A stretch of DNA of 64,000 nucleotides, taken from NCBI RefSeq assembly GCF_016623495.1, contig NZ_JAEHHL010000001.1, positions 620,001 through 684,000 on the forward strand. Direction: 5' to 3'. Below, one piece after another: positions 1 to 8,340 of this stretch; the first letter of the stretch is position 1; each line of letters begins with the position of its first letter. The notes under the pieces are model-generated. The model ran no database searches, was not told the DNA's origin, and was given only the letters and a program-made list of their open reading frames with translations. Position numbers and translations under genes: made by a program. Source of the stretch: Thermohalobaculum xanthum. GTDB lineage: Bacteria > Pseudomonadota > Alphaproteobacteria > Rhodobacterales > Rhodobacteraceae.

Positions 1-214
1 GCGGACCCGGCCTTTCCGACACGAAGCGACCGCTCATGTCGCCGATCGAGACGCTGCCGCCATCGCGCGTGCCGGCCACGAACTCCGCGAAGACGGTGCC
101 TTCACGCCTGAAACCGCTGGTTCCAAGGTTCGCAATGTTGTTGGCAATGATCGACAGCTCGGTCGAAAGCCCGCGCTGGCGGTTCACCACGACCGGGATC
201 AGCATGTCATCCAT
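1..214 (-). CDS. flgF: Flagellar basal-body rod protein FlgF, N-terminal fragment
   Basis: The first 71 residues of a flagellar rod/hook family protein are present; the rest lies beyond the left edge of the window. The fragment begins MDDMLIPVV and contains the family signature for the N-terminal rod motif (LSTELSIIANNIANLGTSGF), in which the conserved Asn-rich helix assembles rod subunits in the periplasm. The position at the end of a motA-containing operon fits flgF better than flgG, but the two cannot be separated firmly on the N-terminus alone. The ATG overlaps the stop of the preceding gene by 8 bases, so the two are probably translationally coupled. Confidence 0.8.
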   Translation of the reverse strand, partial: MDDMLIPVVVNRQRGLSTELSIIANNIANLGTSGFRREGTVFAEFVAGTRDGGSVSIGDMSGRFVSERPGP

Positions 215-2312
215 CGTCGAGCGTCCTTCTGATAAGATCGATCTCGTCCGTGACCTCCGCGAGAAGGGCACGCGCACGCCGTGCCAATCCGGGCAATCGC
301 GCTTCGGGAGAGCTGGCGCCGCCACCGCCTTCTGCCCGTCCATTCCCGTCACGAACGTTGCCGGGCCGTGTTGGCGGAGCAGAAGCCTCCGTCCCGGTCA
401 CTTCTTCGCGTAGCGGGGCGTCGTCGACGATCGTCGCGCCGCCCAGCCAAGTCGCGACTGCAGGATCGGCGAACGGAGCCGCCTCAGCGGCCAAAGCGGT
501 CCGAAAGCGCGTGTCATCGAGGTCTCCCGTCTCGAGCACGGCGCGCGCCATCATCGCGGCTCCGATGCGCGCGTAGGACAGGGCAAGCGCCTGCCTGAAC
601 CGGCGATGGGTCAGCGCATCACGAAAGCGACCCGGCGCCTCGGCATGGAGCAGGGCAAGCGGCCGTCCATCGCTGTCTCCCGTGTCCCCCGCCTCCAGTT
701 CGGCGACGCCGGCGACATAGGTCTCGGCGTCAATCAGGCCACGCGCCAGTCCATGGGAGAGAACCGTGAGCGCACCCCCCTTGCCCTCCGTGTGCAGCCT
801 GAGTGCTGCCTCGCCACGAAGCGCGGCGGCGCCCCCGGCCGTACCGCGTGCCGCCAATGCTTCTGCGCCCAACAGATCTGCGGCGGTCACGATGGTCTCC
901 TCGCCCGCAAGCGCGACAGCGGGCCCAAGCCGCGCGAGTTCGAGCGCGGCATCAAGTGAAACCCTGCTCCCCGCCCCCAGCAGACCGGCGAGCATGTCGA
1001 TCGCATCCGTCGTCTTGCCGTCCACAAGACGCATCCGCGCCTCCACCAGCGTGCTCCACTGATCAAACCGTTGATCCCCGCCGCCACCGCGCCGCGCCAT
1101 TGCGGCATACCAGGCGGCGCGCTCGGTCTCGCCGGCATCGAGCGCCGCCGTGGCGAGATCCATTGAAACCTGCCGCCGGAGCAGGAGTGGCAAGCCCTCC
1201 AGCGCAGCAGGTCGCTCTCCGGCCTCGGCCATTGCCTGTGCCGCGTCACCGGTCAGCGCCAAAGCCTCCGCGCGCCACAGCCCATGGAGGCCACCACAAC
1301 CCGCAGTCTCGAGCGGTCCCAGCGAGGTCGGCGCACGACCATCGACAAGCGGCGCCAGCACCGCGATCACCTGCGCCGAGGACCGCCCCGAGAGGAGCAG
1401 GCGAGCGATGGTCGCCGCCTCGGCGCCGAGCCCCAGCGCGAGCCGCTCCCGGGCTGCCGCCTCGGCGGCCACCGGGTCGTTAAACTCGAACGATCCGATC
1501 GAGGCGCCGTCTTCCCGATCACGCGCGGCGTCGCCTTGATACGACGGCGGTGACGGAAGCACGAACGTCTCGTCCGCAAGACAGACCGGCGTGTCATCCG
1601 ATGCATGTCCGGCGGCGCCGCGTGCGGTGAGGTTACCGGCGCCTCGGGCCGATTCACGACCTGCCGTGGCAACTTGAGCGCCATCATGGTGATCCGAAGC
1701 ACCGTCACCGGGCGGTGGGGGAAACAGGGTGACCCGTGAGGGAGCCGTGATCACGGGCCTCGGCGAGTGCGGGTCGATCCGCGGCAACTCGTCCATCTGT
1801 CGCGGCGGCGCGGGCACCTCCAGAGGCGCAGGGCTGGGCCGAACTGCATTACCGGCGTCGCTCAGGTCCCGCTCCGGCGCCGCATGGCCGCCCTTTGCTT
1901 CTTGATTCTCGTCGCGCGGCTGTCCAGCGCCCTCGCGGAAGACCACGATGCCCGCCTCGACCGCTTGCGCGATTCGCTGCCGCAGAATCTCGCCGACCGC
2001 TGCGATGTCGGGCGCATCGCCGGCTTCCTTTGCGGCAACCGCAGCATGATCGCTCCGAGAAAGATCATTGCGAACGGCGGGCAGCGGCGCGAGGCGCGGC
2101 GCGCTTACAGGATGTCCGGATGCTGAACCGACTGGCGACCCGTCAAGCGCCTGCTGGCCGGGCGTTGATCCATTCGCTTCAAGTGCTGCGCGCGTGGGCC
2201 GAACGTCAACCACCCCCTCGCCCAATTCGGCAGCGTGGGCAAGGCTCACAATGGAAATGGCTGGGCCGAGCGCGATGGCGAAGCGCAATGCGGAGGGTCG
2301 ACACCGCATCAT
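207..2312 (-). CDS. Exported helical-repeat protein of the flagellar operon, possibly MotC-like
   Basis: This 701-residue protein is not recognised by a clear family signature. It has a Sec-type signal peptide (basic start, hydrophobic core, AHA cleavage site near residue 27). A Pro/Ala-rich, probably disordered stretch follows to about residue 290, then an Ala/Leu-rich region of paired helices resembling TPR-type repeats (about 290-640), and a short charged C-terminal helix. The gene overlaps the motA stop by 4 bases and the flgF start by 8, so it is cotranscribed with motor genes. In rhizobia a periplasmic helical protein, MotC, binds MotB and is encoded with motor genes. A similar stator-chaperone role is an inference from context and architecture, not from visible sequence identity. 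An in-frame ATG directly follows the chosen one. Confidence 0.6.
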   Translation of the reverse strand: MMRCRPSALRFAIALGPAISIVSLAHAAELGEGVVDVRPTRAALEANGSTPGQQALDGSPVGSASGHPVSAPRLAPLPAVRNDLSRSDHAAVAAKEAGDAPDIAAVGEILRQRIAQAVEAGIVVFREGAGQPRDENQEAKGGHAAPERDLSDAGNAVRPSPAPLEVPAPPRQMDELPRIDPHSPRPVITAPSRVTLFPPPPGDGASDHHDGAQVATAGRESARGAGNLTARGAAGHASDDTPVCLADETFVLPSPPSYQGDAARDREDGASIGSFEFNDPVAAEAAARERLALGLGAEAATIARLLLSGRSSAQVIAVLAPLVDGRAPTSLGPLETAGCGGLHGLWRAEALALTGDAAQAMAEAGERPAALEGLPLLLRRQVSMDLATAALDAGETERAAWYAAMARRGGGGDQRFDQWSTLVEARMRLVDGKTTDAIDMLAGLLGAGSRVSLDAALELARLGPAVALAGEETIVTAADLLGAEALAARGTAGGAAALRGEAALRLHTEGKGGALTVLSHGLARGLIDAETYVAGVAELEAGDTGDSDGRPLALLHAEAPGRFRDALTHRRFRQALALSYARIGAAMMARAVLETGDLDDTRFRTALAAEAAPFADPAVATWLGGATIVDDAPLREEVTGTEASAPPTRPGNVRDGNGRAEGGGGASSPEARLPGLARRARALLAEVTDEIDLIRRTLDDG

Positions 2313-3175
2313 GCGGCCTCCGGCGTTTCGCGCAGCCGGGTGTCGAGCTCGTCAAAGCTCAGCCGAAGCCCGCCCGGCAGGTTCTGGCGGGCGACCTCGA
2401 CGCAAATCTGCGGGCTGTGCCGGTGCATGTTCGCGACCATCGTGTCGCGAATGAGCTCGTAGAACTTGTGATCTGCCTCGACGATGCCGCGGATCCGGTT
2501 CGCAAGAGGCGCGACGAAGCCATAGGACAGGAATACCCCGAGGAATGTCCCGACCAATGCGCCACCGATCATCTTGCCCAAGATCTCTGGCGGCTGGTCG
2601 ATCGAGGCCATCGTCTTGATCACGCCGAGCACTGCCGCGACAATACCCAACGCCGGCAGCCCGTCGGCCATGACCTGCAGCGCATGCGAGCCGTGCAGTT
2701 CCTGACGCAGCTTGCCCTCGAGTTGGCGGTCCAGCATCGCCTCGAGCTGGTGCGGATCGTCGTAGTTCATCATTCCCATCCGTACGGTGTCGCTGATCAG
2801 CGCAATCGCTTCGGGCTCGGCAAGGATGCGCGGATAGGCCTGGAAGAGCGGCGAGCCGGCCGGGTCCTCGATATGCGTCTCGACCGCGACCGCATCGCGT
2901 CGGCCAATGCGGATCAGCGCGTAGAGAAGGCACAAGAGGTCGCCGTAATCCGCCTTCTGCCACCGGGGTCCCTTGACCGCCTTGCCAAGGTCGCGTGCCG
3001 TCCCTTTCAGGACATGCGCGTCATTCGCCACGATCAGCGAGCCGATCGCCGCACCGCCGATCATCATCAGCTCGAAAGGCAAAGCCTGGAGGATGATCGC
3101 GATCTTGCCGCCGGCTGCAACATAGCCGCCGAACACCATGACGAAGGTAATCGCCACGCCGATCAGGCTTCCCAT
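2309..3175 (-). CDS. motA: Flagellar motor stator protein MotA
   Basis: This is a 288-residue inner-membrane stator subunit that conducts ions with MotB and pushes on the FliG ring. It begins MGSLIGVAITFVMVFGGYVA, with the characteristic N-terminal helix, then a second helix near residues 28-48. A cytoplasmic loop has the RRDAVAVE segment typical of MotA, and two further helices lie near residues 165-220 (GLPALGIVAAVLGVIKTM and GTFLGVFLSYGFVAPLANRI). The start at 3175 is preceded by GGAGGT seven bases upstream; the open frame extends further but without a ribosome site. No motB lies in the window, so its partner is encoded elsewhere. It overlaps the next gene downstream. Confidence 0.93.
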   Translation of the reverse strand: MGSLIGVAITFVMVFGGYVAAGGKIAIILQALPFELMMIGGAAIGSLIVANDAHVLKGTARDLGKAVKGPRWQKADYGDLLCLLYALIRIGRRDAVAVETHIEDPAGSPLFQAYPRILAEPEAIALISDTVRMGMMNYDDPHQLEAMLDRQLEGKLRQELHGSHALQVMADGLPALGIVAAVLGVIKTMASIDQPPEILGKMIGGALVGTFLGVFLSYGFVAPLANRIRGIVEADHKFYELIRDTMVANMHRHSPQICVEVARQNLPGGLRLSFDELDTRLRETPEAA

Positions 3176-3218
3176 GCTTCGACCTCCGTCGGGTAATCGC
3201 CGCGACGAACAGCGCGCG

Positions 3219-3818
3219 TCACTCTGCGCCCCCGTCGACACTGGTGCCGCGCAGATTGCGGCCTGCCAGCAGGATGCTGATGGCATAGGCCCGCTGCGGC
3301 TTCATGCTCGCGAGGATTTCGGCCGCCTGCTCGGCGCTCAACTCGCCAAGAAAGCCGGCCGCGAAACTCGGCTCCATTTCGTCGAAGATCCGCCCGGCCT
3401 GCTTGGGCTTCATCGTTTCGTAGACCGTCGCCAGCCGGCGCACATCCGCGGCTGCAGCATCCTGGACACCTGCAACCTCGGCCTCGAGCTCGCGGCGCAT
3501 GGCTTCCAGCTGCTCGAGCCGGGTCTTCAGGGTCACCTCGGCGTCTTCGAGTTCTCGCGCCCGGGCATCGAGCTCCGCGTCGCGCTCGCGCAACCGCGCC
3601 GCCTGGCGCTGCACCTCGGCAATCAACGCCAGAGCGTCGACCTCTGGGCGAGGCTCGTCGGCACCCTCGCCGCGCGAGGCCACGGCGTTCCCGAAGCCGT
3701 CGTCGCGAAGCGCCGGCAGACCCGCCACGACGTCGCCGGCGCGCAGCATCGCCGACAACATGAAGCCGGCGGCAAGCACCGACAGCGCACCCCGGGCGAC
3801 TGGGATCTGCCCGCTCAT
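3219..3818 (-). CDS. motE: MotE-like flagellar protein with MgtE N-type domain
   Basis: This 199-residue protein has an N-terminal membrane or signal segment (about residues 8-28). A long coiled coil rich in Glu, Arg and Leu follows (about 60-115). The C-terminal domain of MgtE intracellular type carries the repeated phrases TMKPKQAGRIFDEM and SMKPQRAYAISILL. This combination matches the MotE family, a periplasmic chaperone that in rhizobia targets and stabilises MotC. The gene lies 43 bases before motA and overlaps the upstream coiled-coil gene by 4 bases, consistent with a motor-assembly role. Domain recognition is by motif reading. Confidence 0.8.
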   Translation of the reverse strand: MSGQIPVARGALSVLAAGFMLSAMLRAGDVVAGLPALRDDGFGNAVASRGEGADEPRPEVDALALIAEVQRQAARLRERDAELDARARELEDAEVTLKTRLEQLEAMRRELEAEVAGVQDAAAADVRRLATVYETMKPKQAGRIFDEMEPSFAAGFLGELSAEQAAEILASMKPQRAYAISILLAGRNLRGTSVDGGAE

Positions 3819-4387
3819 ATCGAAACCCTTTCAACCCTAAGAACACCGCCGCGAGCCGGGGTCACAGGGACCGCTTCGAGCCCCTCTTTCGGCGCTGCCC
3901 GGTCCACGCTCGCGTCGTTCTTGGGGTCCTCACCCCGCGAGGCGCCGTCGGTCGGACCATTGGCAGTATGCGGCTGCGCCACCGTGAACTCGTACTGCTC
4001 GTGCTCGCCCGGCGCTGCGCCTCCTGCCGGCTCCGGCTCGGGGTCGGCTCGGGCGATCCGCCGATCCGCACGAAAGAGAGCATCGAGGGTTCGCTCGGCG
4101 CTGGAGGCTGCCGCTTCGAGTTCCTCGGCGACGCGCTTTGCGCGCGCTGTCTCGCGCGTCATCCGCTCGCTCGACGCGGCGCTTTGCCGGCGCATCTCCT
4201 CGAGCCGGGCCTGCGTCTGTCCGAGCGCCCCGCGCATTTCCTCGACAGCGGCGCTCAGCGACTGGATGCGCGGGCCGATGCCGTCCTCGGCGCTCCCGAA
4301 ACGCCGCAGACGGCGCGCAAGTACCAGGCAGTAGAAGCCTGTGGTCAGCGCCGTCAGAAACAGCAGCCCGTCCGAGATGAGCTCCAT
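3815..4387 (-). CDS. Membrane-anchored coiled-coil protein of the flagellar operon
   Basis: This 190-residue protein of unknown function has a single N-terminal transmembrane helix (LLFLTALTTGFYCLVLA, residues 8-24). A cytoplasmic coiled coil follows (about 40-110, heptad-like AVEEMRGALGQTQARLEEMRRQ), then a Pro/Asp-rich low-complexity tail. A strong GGAGG site precedes the start. It sits 10 bases after fliL and overlaps motE by 4 bases, so it belongs to the fliL-motA operon. Its topology suggests a scaffold near the motor. No established family is claimed. Confidence 0.65.
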   Translation of the reverse strand: MELISDGLLFLTALTTGFYCLVLARRLRRFGSAEDGIGPRIQSLSAAVEEMRGALGQTQARLEEMRRQSAASSERMTRETARAKRVAEELEAAASSAERTLDALFRADRRIARADPEPEPAGGAAPGEHEQYEFTVAQPHTANGPTDGASRGEDPKNDASVDRAAPKEGLEAVPVTPARGGVLRVERVSI

Positions 4388-4397
4388 CGCCCCCTCC

Positions 4398-4871
4398 TCA
4401 ACTCAGTACGAATTCCTGGATCAGCACGTCGTGCACGGCGCCCGGCGGTGACACGAGCTGAACACGTCGCAACATCTGCGCGCGAAGGCGCGCCATGGCG
4501 CGCGGCATCTCGAACTCCCGCTCGTCGACCGCGCGCAGGAACATGTTCAGCACGTCGAGGACCCGTGGCACGACCTCGGCGACGGCGCGCTCGGACCCCG
4601 GCGCCACCTCCAGCTGCAGCGCGACCCTCAGATGCCGGGCGCGCGCTTCGGGCCCCAACGACACGGTCAGCGGCGACAGCAGGACGAAGCTCGGTGCGGG
4701 CCACGACTCGAGTCCGGCAGCCCCTGCAGCGCTGCTGGCGGGAAGAATTGGCGGCGCCGGCACAAGCCCCGAACTCACCCCGTAGAAACCGGCGCCGACG
4801 CCAATCAGGAGGCTTGCACCTGCCAAGGCGATGAACATGCCCCGCCCTCTCTTGCCCGCCGTGTCACTCAT
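4398..4871 (-). CDS. fliL: Flagellar basal-body-associated protein FliL
   Basis: This 157-residue single-pass membrane protein rings the stator and modulates torque. It has a short basic cytoplasmic start, one transmembrane helix (MFIALAGASLLIGVGAGFYG, residues 12-31), a short linker, and the FliL periplasmic domain with RHLRVALQLEV, a long helix (VPRVLDVLNMFLRAV) and the terminal IQEFVLS that family members end with. The ATG is preceded by GGAGG at five bases. It is the first gene of the leftward flagellar operon and faces fliF across a CtrA box. Confidence 0.92.
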   Translation of the reverse strand: MSDTAGKRGRGMFIALAGASLLIGVGAGFYGVSSGLVPAPPILPASSAAGAAGLESWPAPSFVLLSPLTVSLGPEARARHLRVALQLEVAPGSERAVAEVVPRVLDVLNMFLRAVDEREFEMPRAMARLRAQMLRRVQLVSPPGAVHDVLIQEFVLS

Positions 4872-4934
4872 TCCTGCCTCCCGCCACCAAAGGCTCCGCA
4901 GCGCCCGGGTGACCGTCGGATAACCCGGATTCCC

Positions 4935-4949
4935 TTAAACTCATCTTAA
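4935..4949. promoter_or_regulatory. CtrA binding site between fliL and fliF
   Basis: The sequence TTAA, seven bases, TTAA is an exact match to the CtrA full-site consensus (TTAA-N7-TTAA) of alphaproteobacteria. It lies in the 147-bp divergent intergenic region, about 64 bases upstream of the fliL ATG and 70 bases upstream of the fliF ATG. CtrA is known to activate flagellar genes in Rhodobacterales, so shared activation of both operons is likely but inferred. Confidence 0.75.
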
Positions 4950-5018
4950 GTTTGTTCGCGTCTCGTTCTCGCCAGTACGGGCCGGTTGCAGGCCGCGTTC
5001 AGAAGGGCGCAGGACGAG

Positions 5019-6599
5019 ATGGAAAAACTGGGGTTGGCGTGGAAGGCGCTCGATACGCGCCGGCGCCTGATCTTCGGGGGGGCCTTCGTGGCGGCGCTCG
5101 CGGCGATGCTGGCGCTGGGGCAGATGGCCGCGAAGCCCGGGATGGCTCTGCTCTACGCGGGGCTGGACGCCGCCGCCGCAGGCGAGGTCGTCGGCGCGCT
5201 CGAGCAAATGCAGGTGCCATCCGAAGTGCGCGGCGACGCCATCTACGTCGCCGCCGAATCGCGCGACCGCGTTCGGCTCGCGCTCGCACGCGACGGCATC
5301 CCGCGACAGGGACAGGCGGGATACGAACTGCTCGACGAGATCTCGGGCTTCTCGGCGACGACCGACATGTTCGACGCCGCGTTCTGGCGCGCGCGCGAGG
5401 GCGAGCTTGCGCGCACGATCCTCGCCTCGCCCGGTGTGCGCGCAGCCCGGGTGCACATCGCGGCGCCCAGCCGGCGTCCATTCGCGCGATCGACGGCGGG
5501 TCCGACGGCTTCGGTGACGATCACGATGTCGGGCGGCACCCTCGGCGTCCAGCAGGCGACCGCCTTCCGCTATCTCGTGGCACTGGCGGTTGCGGGACTC
5601 GAGCCCGAACAGGTTGCCGTGATCGACAGCCGTGCGGGAATGGTCCTCGCACCGGGAGTCGAGGGCCTCGCGATTGACGCCAATGCCCAGGACATCGACC
5701 GTGAGAAATATCTCAAGACCCAGATCGAGGAGCTTCTCGAGGCCCGGGTCGGCCGCGACAAGGTCCGGGTGAGCGTGACCGTCGAGACCGAGCGCGAGGC
5801 CCAAACGGTCAGCGAGCGCATCCTCCAGCCCGATACGCGCGTCACCATCCACTCGGACACCGAAGAAGTGACCGAGACGGACAGCGGCAGCAATCCGTCG
5901 GTCACGGTGGCCAGCAACCTTCCCGCGGGCGAGGCCGCACAGGGCTCCGAACGCCAGAGCTCGCGCAGCGAGACGCGTGAAAAGGCAAACTACGACTACT
6001 CCGAGGTGCGGCGCGAGACGGTGCGTCAGCCGGGCGCCGTGAAGCGGATCAGCGTCGCGGTCCTCGTCGACGGGGTCACGACCGCGGGCGAGGCCGGGGC
6101 TCCGATCTGGCAGCCGCGCCCGGCCGAGGAACTCGCGGCCCTGCGCGATCTGGTGATCGCCGCGGTCGGCTTCGACGAAGCACGCGGCGACACCGTCACC
6201 GTCGAGAGCCTGCCCTTCCAGCCGTCCGGCGAGGCCGGCGAGATGGCCGAGGCCAGCTCTCTCGGCCGTTTTGTCGAGCGAAACGCGATGCAGCTGGTGC
6301 AGATCGCGGTGCTCGCGGGCGTGGTCCTGGTCCTCGCCTTCAGCGTGATCCGCCCGGTTCTCGCCGCGGGCGCGGCCACGCGGGAGATCGGCGCGCCTCC
6401 TGCGCTTGCCCCCGCGCAGACGACGCTCGCGATCGCCGGAGGGGCGCGGCAGGACGACCCCGATGCGCGCGAGGCCGAGGCCCGTGAGCGCACCCTCCCC
6501 GACCGGGACTCGCTCCTGCGCGTGGTCGCGGAACGACCTGAACTCAGCGCGGCGATGCTGCGCGACTGGCTCGAGACGAGCGACGAGGAGGCAGCCTGA
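5019..6599 (+). CDS. fliF: Flagellar MS-ring protein FliF
   Basis: This is a 526-residue MS-ring subunit, the inner-membrane platform for the rotor and export gate. TM1 is at about residues 15-35, followed by a YscJ/FliF periplasmic domain (motif GRDKVRVSVTVE, where ring-building beta strands lie). A polar linker comes next, then TM2 (LVQIAVLAGVVLVLAFSVI, about 425-443) and a cytoplasmic tail ending LSAAMLRDWLETSDEE, the FliG-binding segment. I chose the ATG giving MEKLGLAWKALDTRRR because it matches the usual start of Rhodobacterales FliF. A TTG at 4986 in the same frame would add 11 residues. It overlaps fliH by one base. Confidence 0.93.
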   Translation: MEKLGLAWKALDTRRRLIFGGAFVAALAAMLALGQMAAKPGMALLYAGLDAAAAGEVVGALEQMQVPSEVRGDAIYVAAESRDRVRLALARDGIPRQGQAGYELLDEISGFSATTDMFDAAFWRAREGELARTILASPGVRAARVHIAAPSRRPFARSTAGPTASVTITMSGGTLGVQQATAFRYLVALAVAGLEPEQVAVIDSRAGMVLAPGVEGLAIDANAQDIDREKYLKTQIEELLEARVGRDKVRVSVTVETEREAQTVSERILQPDTRVTIHSDTEEVTETDSGSNPSVTVASNLPAGEAAQGSERQSSRSETREKANYDYSEVRRETVRQPGAVKRISVAVLVDGVTTAGEAGAPIWQPRPAEELAALRDLVIAAVGFDEARGDTVTVESLPFQPSGEAGEMAEASSLGRFVERNAMQLVQIAVLAGVVLVLAFSVIRPVLAAGAATREIGAPPALAPAQTTLAIAGGARQDDPDAREAEARERTLPDRDSLLRVVAERPELSAAMLRDWLETSDEEAA

Positions 6600-7219
6600 T
6601 GCGCTTCGAACAATTCGTCGAGCGAGGAGCCTTCGCACGAAGCCGGCCCCCGTCTTCCGAGGCTGCGCCGGCAACCGAGGCCAACATCTCCATTCCGTCC
6701 GATGCGCCCGTCGGCGCCGAAGACACATCTGCCGACAACGAAACGGCAACTGCTGCCATCCACGACGACGCCGAAGCCCGCGCCGACGCACTTTGTGCGG
6801 CGTTGGCAGGCGCCCTCGACGATCTGCAGGATCTCATCGGGAAGATGACGCAGGGCTGGGCGCACGCGCTGGGCGAGGCCGCGCAGCACAGCGTCCCCTG
6901 CCTGGCCGAAATCGGCTTCGGCGCCGAGGTTTCAGAGGCTGCACTCACCATCGCGCGCCTCTCGCAGCAGCCCCGCATCCGGATGACCATGGCACCGGCC
7001 CATCACGAGGCCATCGCCACGCGGATCGCGGGTCATGCGGGAGCCGACCTCATCACCATCGTCGCAGACCCGAAGATGGTCGAGGGACGCGTCGAACTGG
7101 ACTGGGAGGACGGTGGTGCCGTCATCGACCGCGACCGCCTCGAACGCGCGGCCCGGGAAGTCCTGACGCGCCATCTTGCTTCGCTCGAGGAAAAGGACAC
7201 CCGTGATGAACGTTTCTGA
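6599..7219 (+). CDS. fliH: FliH-like flagellar export regulator
   Basis: This 206-residue protein has an acidic, Ala-rich N-terminal half without predicted structure and a C-terminal domain (about 65-206) resembling FliH/FlbE. The latter carries helices that bind the FliI ATPase and phrases such as RIRMTMAPAHHEAIATRI and TIVADPKMVEGRVELDWEDG, which match the family C-terminus. The role would be to hold the export ATPase at the C-ring through FliN. Its position between fliF and fliN supports this. fliI itself is not in the window. The start ATG overlaps the fliF stop. Confidence 0.75.
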   Translation: MRFEQFVERGAFARSRPPSSEAAPATEANISIPSDAPVGAEDTSADNETATAAIHDDAEARADALCAALAGALDDLQDLIGKMTQGWAHALGEAAQHSVPCLAEIGFGAEVSEAALTIARLSQQPRIRMTMAPAHHEAIATRIAGHAGADLITIVADPKMVEGRVELDWEDGGAVIDRDRLERAAREVLTRHLASLEEKDTRDERF

Positions 7220-7583
7220 GTCCAGCGATCCCCAGGGCAACAGCACCGAGGCACAATCCGGTCCCGGCGCGCGCGGGGACGAGCTTGCCCCGCACGCGCC
7301 CGAGCCGCGAGACAGCGGCGCCGCGACCCAGTACCGCCGCGCCATCTTCTCGGTTCCGATCGACGTGGTTGTCGCCGTCGGGCATGCTCAGCCGGCGATC
7401 GGCGAGCTCCTGGCGATGCGCCGCGACACGATCCTGCCGCTCTCGAGCCGCATCGACGACCCGGTCCAGATCATGGTCGGCGATCGCGTGATCGCGCGTG
7501 GCGAGCTCGAGGAACTGGGCGAGGATGGCGGTCGCCTCGCGGTGAGGCTCACCGAGGTGGTCGATGTCTCGGACCTGTTCTGA
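7206..7583 (+). CDS. fliN: Flagellar motor switch protein FliN
   Basis: This 125-residue C-ring subunit has a disordered 45-residue N-terminal tail and then the SpoA domain (about 50-122). The domain carries the typical phrases SVPIDVVVAVGHAQPAIGEL, ILPLSS, VGDRVIARGELEEL and LAVRLTEVVD. It forms the lower C-ring and binds FliH and CheY-type regulators. The start lies inside the end of fliH (14-base overlap); a GTG three bases earlier is possible. It overlaps fliP by 20 bases, so the genes are tightly coupled. Confidence 0.92.
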   Translation: MNVSESSDPQGNSTEAQSGPGARGDELAPHAPEPRDSGAATQYRRAIFSVPIDVVVAVGHAQPAIGELLAMRRDTILPLSSRIDDPVQIMVGDRVIARGELEELGEDGGRLAVRLTEVVDVSDLF

Positions 7584-8340
7584 GGGGCGCGCCGGCTCGG
7601 CGGCGCAGTGGTGCCTGGCCGCAGGGATCGCGCTCCTCGCCCTTGCCCTGCCCGGCACCGTCGCCGCGCAGACCCTGTCGCTCGATCTCGGCACGGATGC
7701 CGGCCTGACCGGGCGGGTCATCCAGCTGTTCCTGCTGGTCACCGTGCTCAGCATGGCGCCGGGTATCGCGATGATGGTCACCTGCTTTCCCTTCATGGTG
7801 ACCGTGCTCGCGATCCTGCGTCAGGGCCTGGGCCTGCAGCAGTCGCCTCCGAACATGCTGATGGTGGCGCTCGCGCTCTTTCTCACCTGGTTCGTGATGG
7901 AGCCGGTCTTCACCGAGGCGTGGGACACCGCGCTCGGCCCGCTCGCCGAGGGGCGGATCTCGGCCGAGGACGCCTGGGACAAGGGCGTCGCGCCCTTCCG
8001 GGTCTTCATGGAAGGCCGGGTCGACGCCGTCGCGCTGACTGAACTCGCCGCCGCCGCACCCGGCCGCAGCGCCGCGCTCGTTCCCGGCGAGCCCGCGCCC
8101 CTGTCGATCCTCGTGCCCGCCTTCATGCTCTCGGAGATCGAGCGCGGCTTCGAGATCGGCTTCATGCTCTTCCTGCCGTTCCTGGTCATCGATCTCGTGG
8201 TCGCCTCGGTGCTGATGTCGATGGGGATGATGATGGTTCCTCCCGTGGTGGTGTCCTTGCCGCTGAAACTTGCCTTCTTCGTTATTGCCGATGGATGGGC
8301 GCTGGTCGCAGGCGCCCTGGTCCGGGGATATGGCGCATGA
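7564..8340 (+). CDS. fliP: Flagellar export gate protein FliP
   Basis: This 258-residue subunit of the flagellar type III export gate has a cleavable signal peptide ending in VAAQ, then four membrane helices. The signatures RQGLGLQQSPPNMLMVALALFLTWFVM and FEIGFMLFLPFLVIDLVVASVLMSMGMMMVPP are diagnostic of FliP. A less conserved periplasmic loop (about 115-175) sits between them. The start overlaps fliN by 20 bases and the stop overlaps the fliG start by 4. The other gate genes (fliQ, fliR, flhA, flhB) are not present here. Confidence 0.95.
   Translation: MSRTCSEGRAGSAAQWCLAAGIALLALALPGTVAAQTLSLDLGTDAGLTGRVIQLFLLVTVLSMAPGIAMMVTCFPFMVTVLAILRQGLGLQQSPPNMLMVALALFLTWFVMEPVFTEAWDTALGPLAEGRISAEDAWDKGVAPFRVFMEGRVDAVALTELAAAAPGRSAALVPGEPAPLSILVPAFMLSEIERGFEIGFMLFLPFLVIDLVVASVLMSMGMMMVPPVVVSLPLKLAFFVIADGWALVAGALVRGYGA

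Noticed and set aside
4941-6791. 616-codon minus-strand frame opposite fliF and fliH
   Set aside because: It is antisense to well-supported flagellar genes. The Arg- and Gly-rich translation has no recognisable motif.
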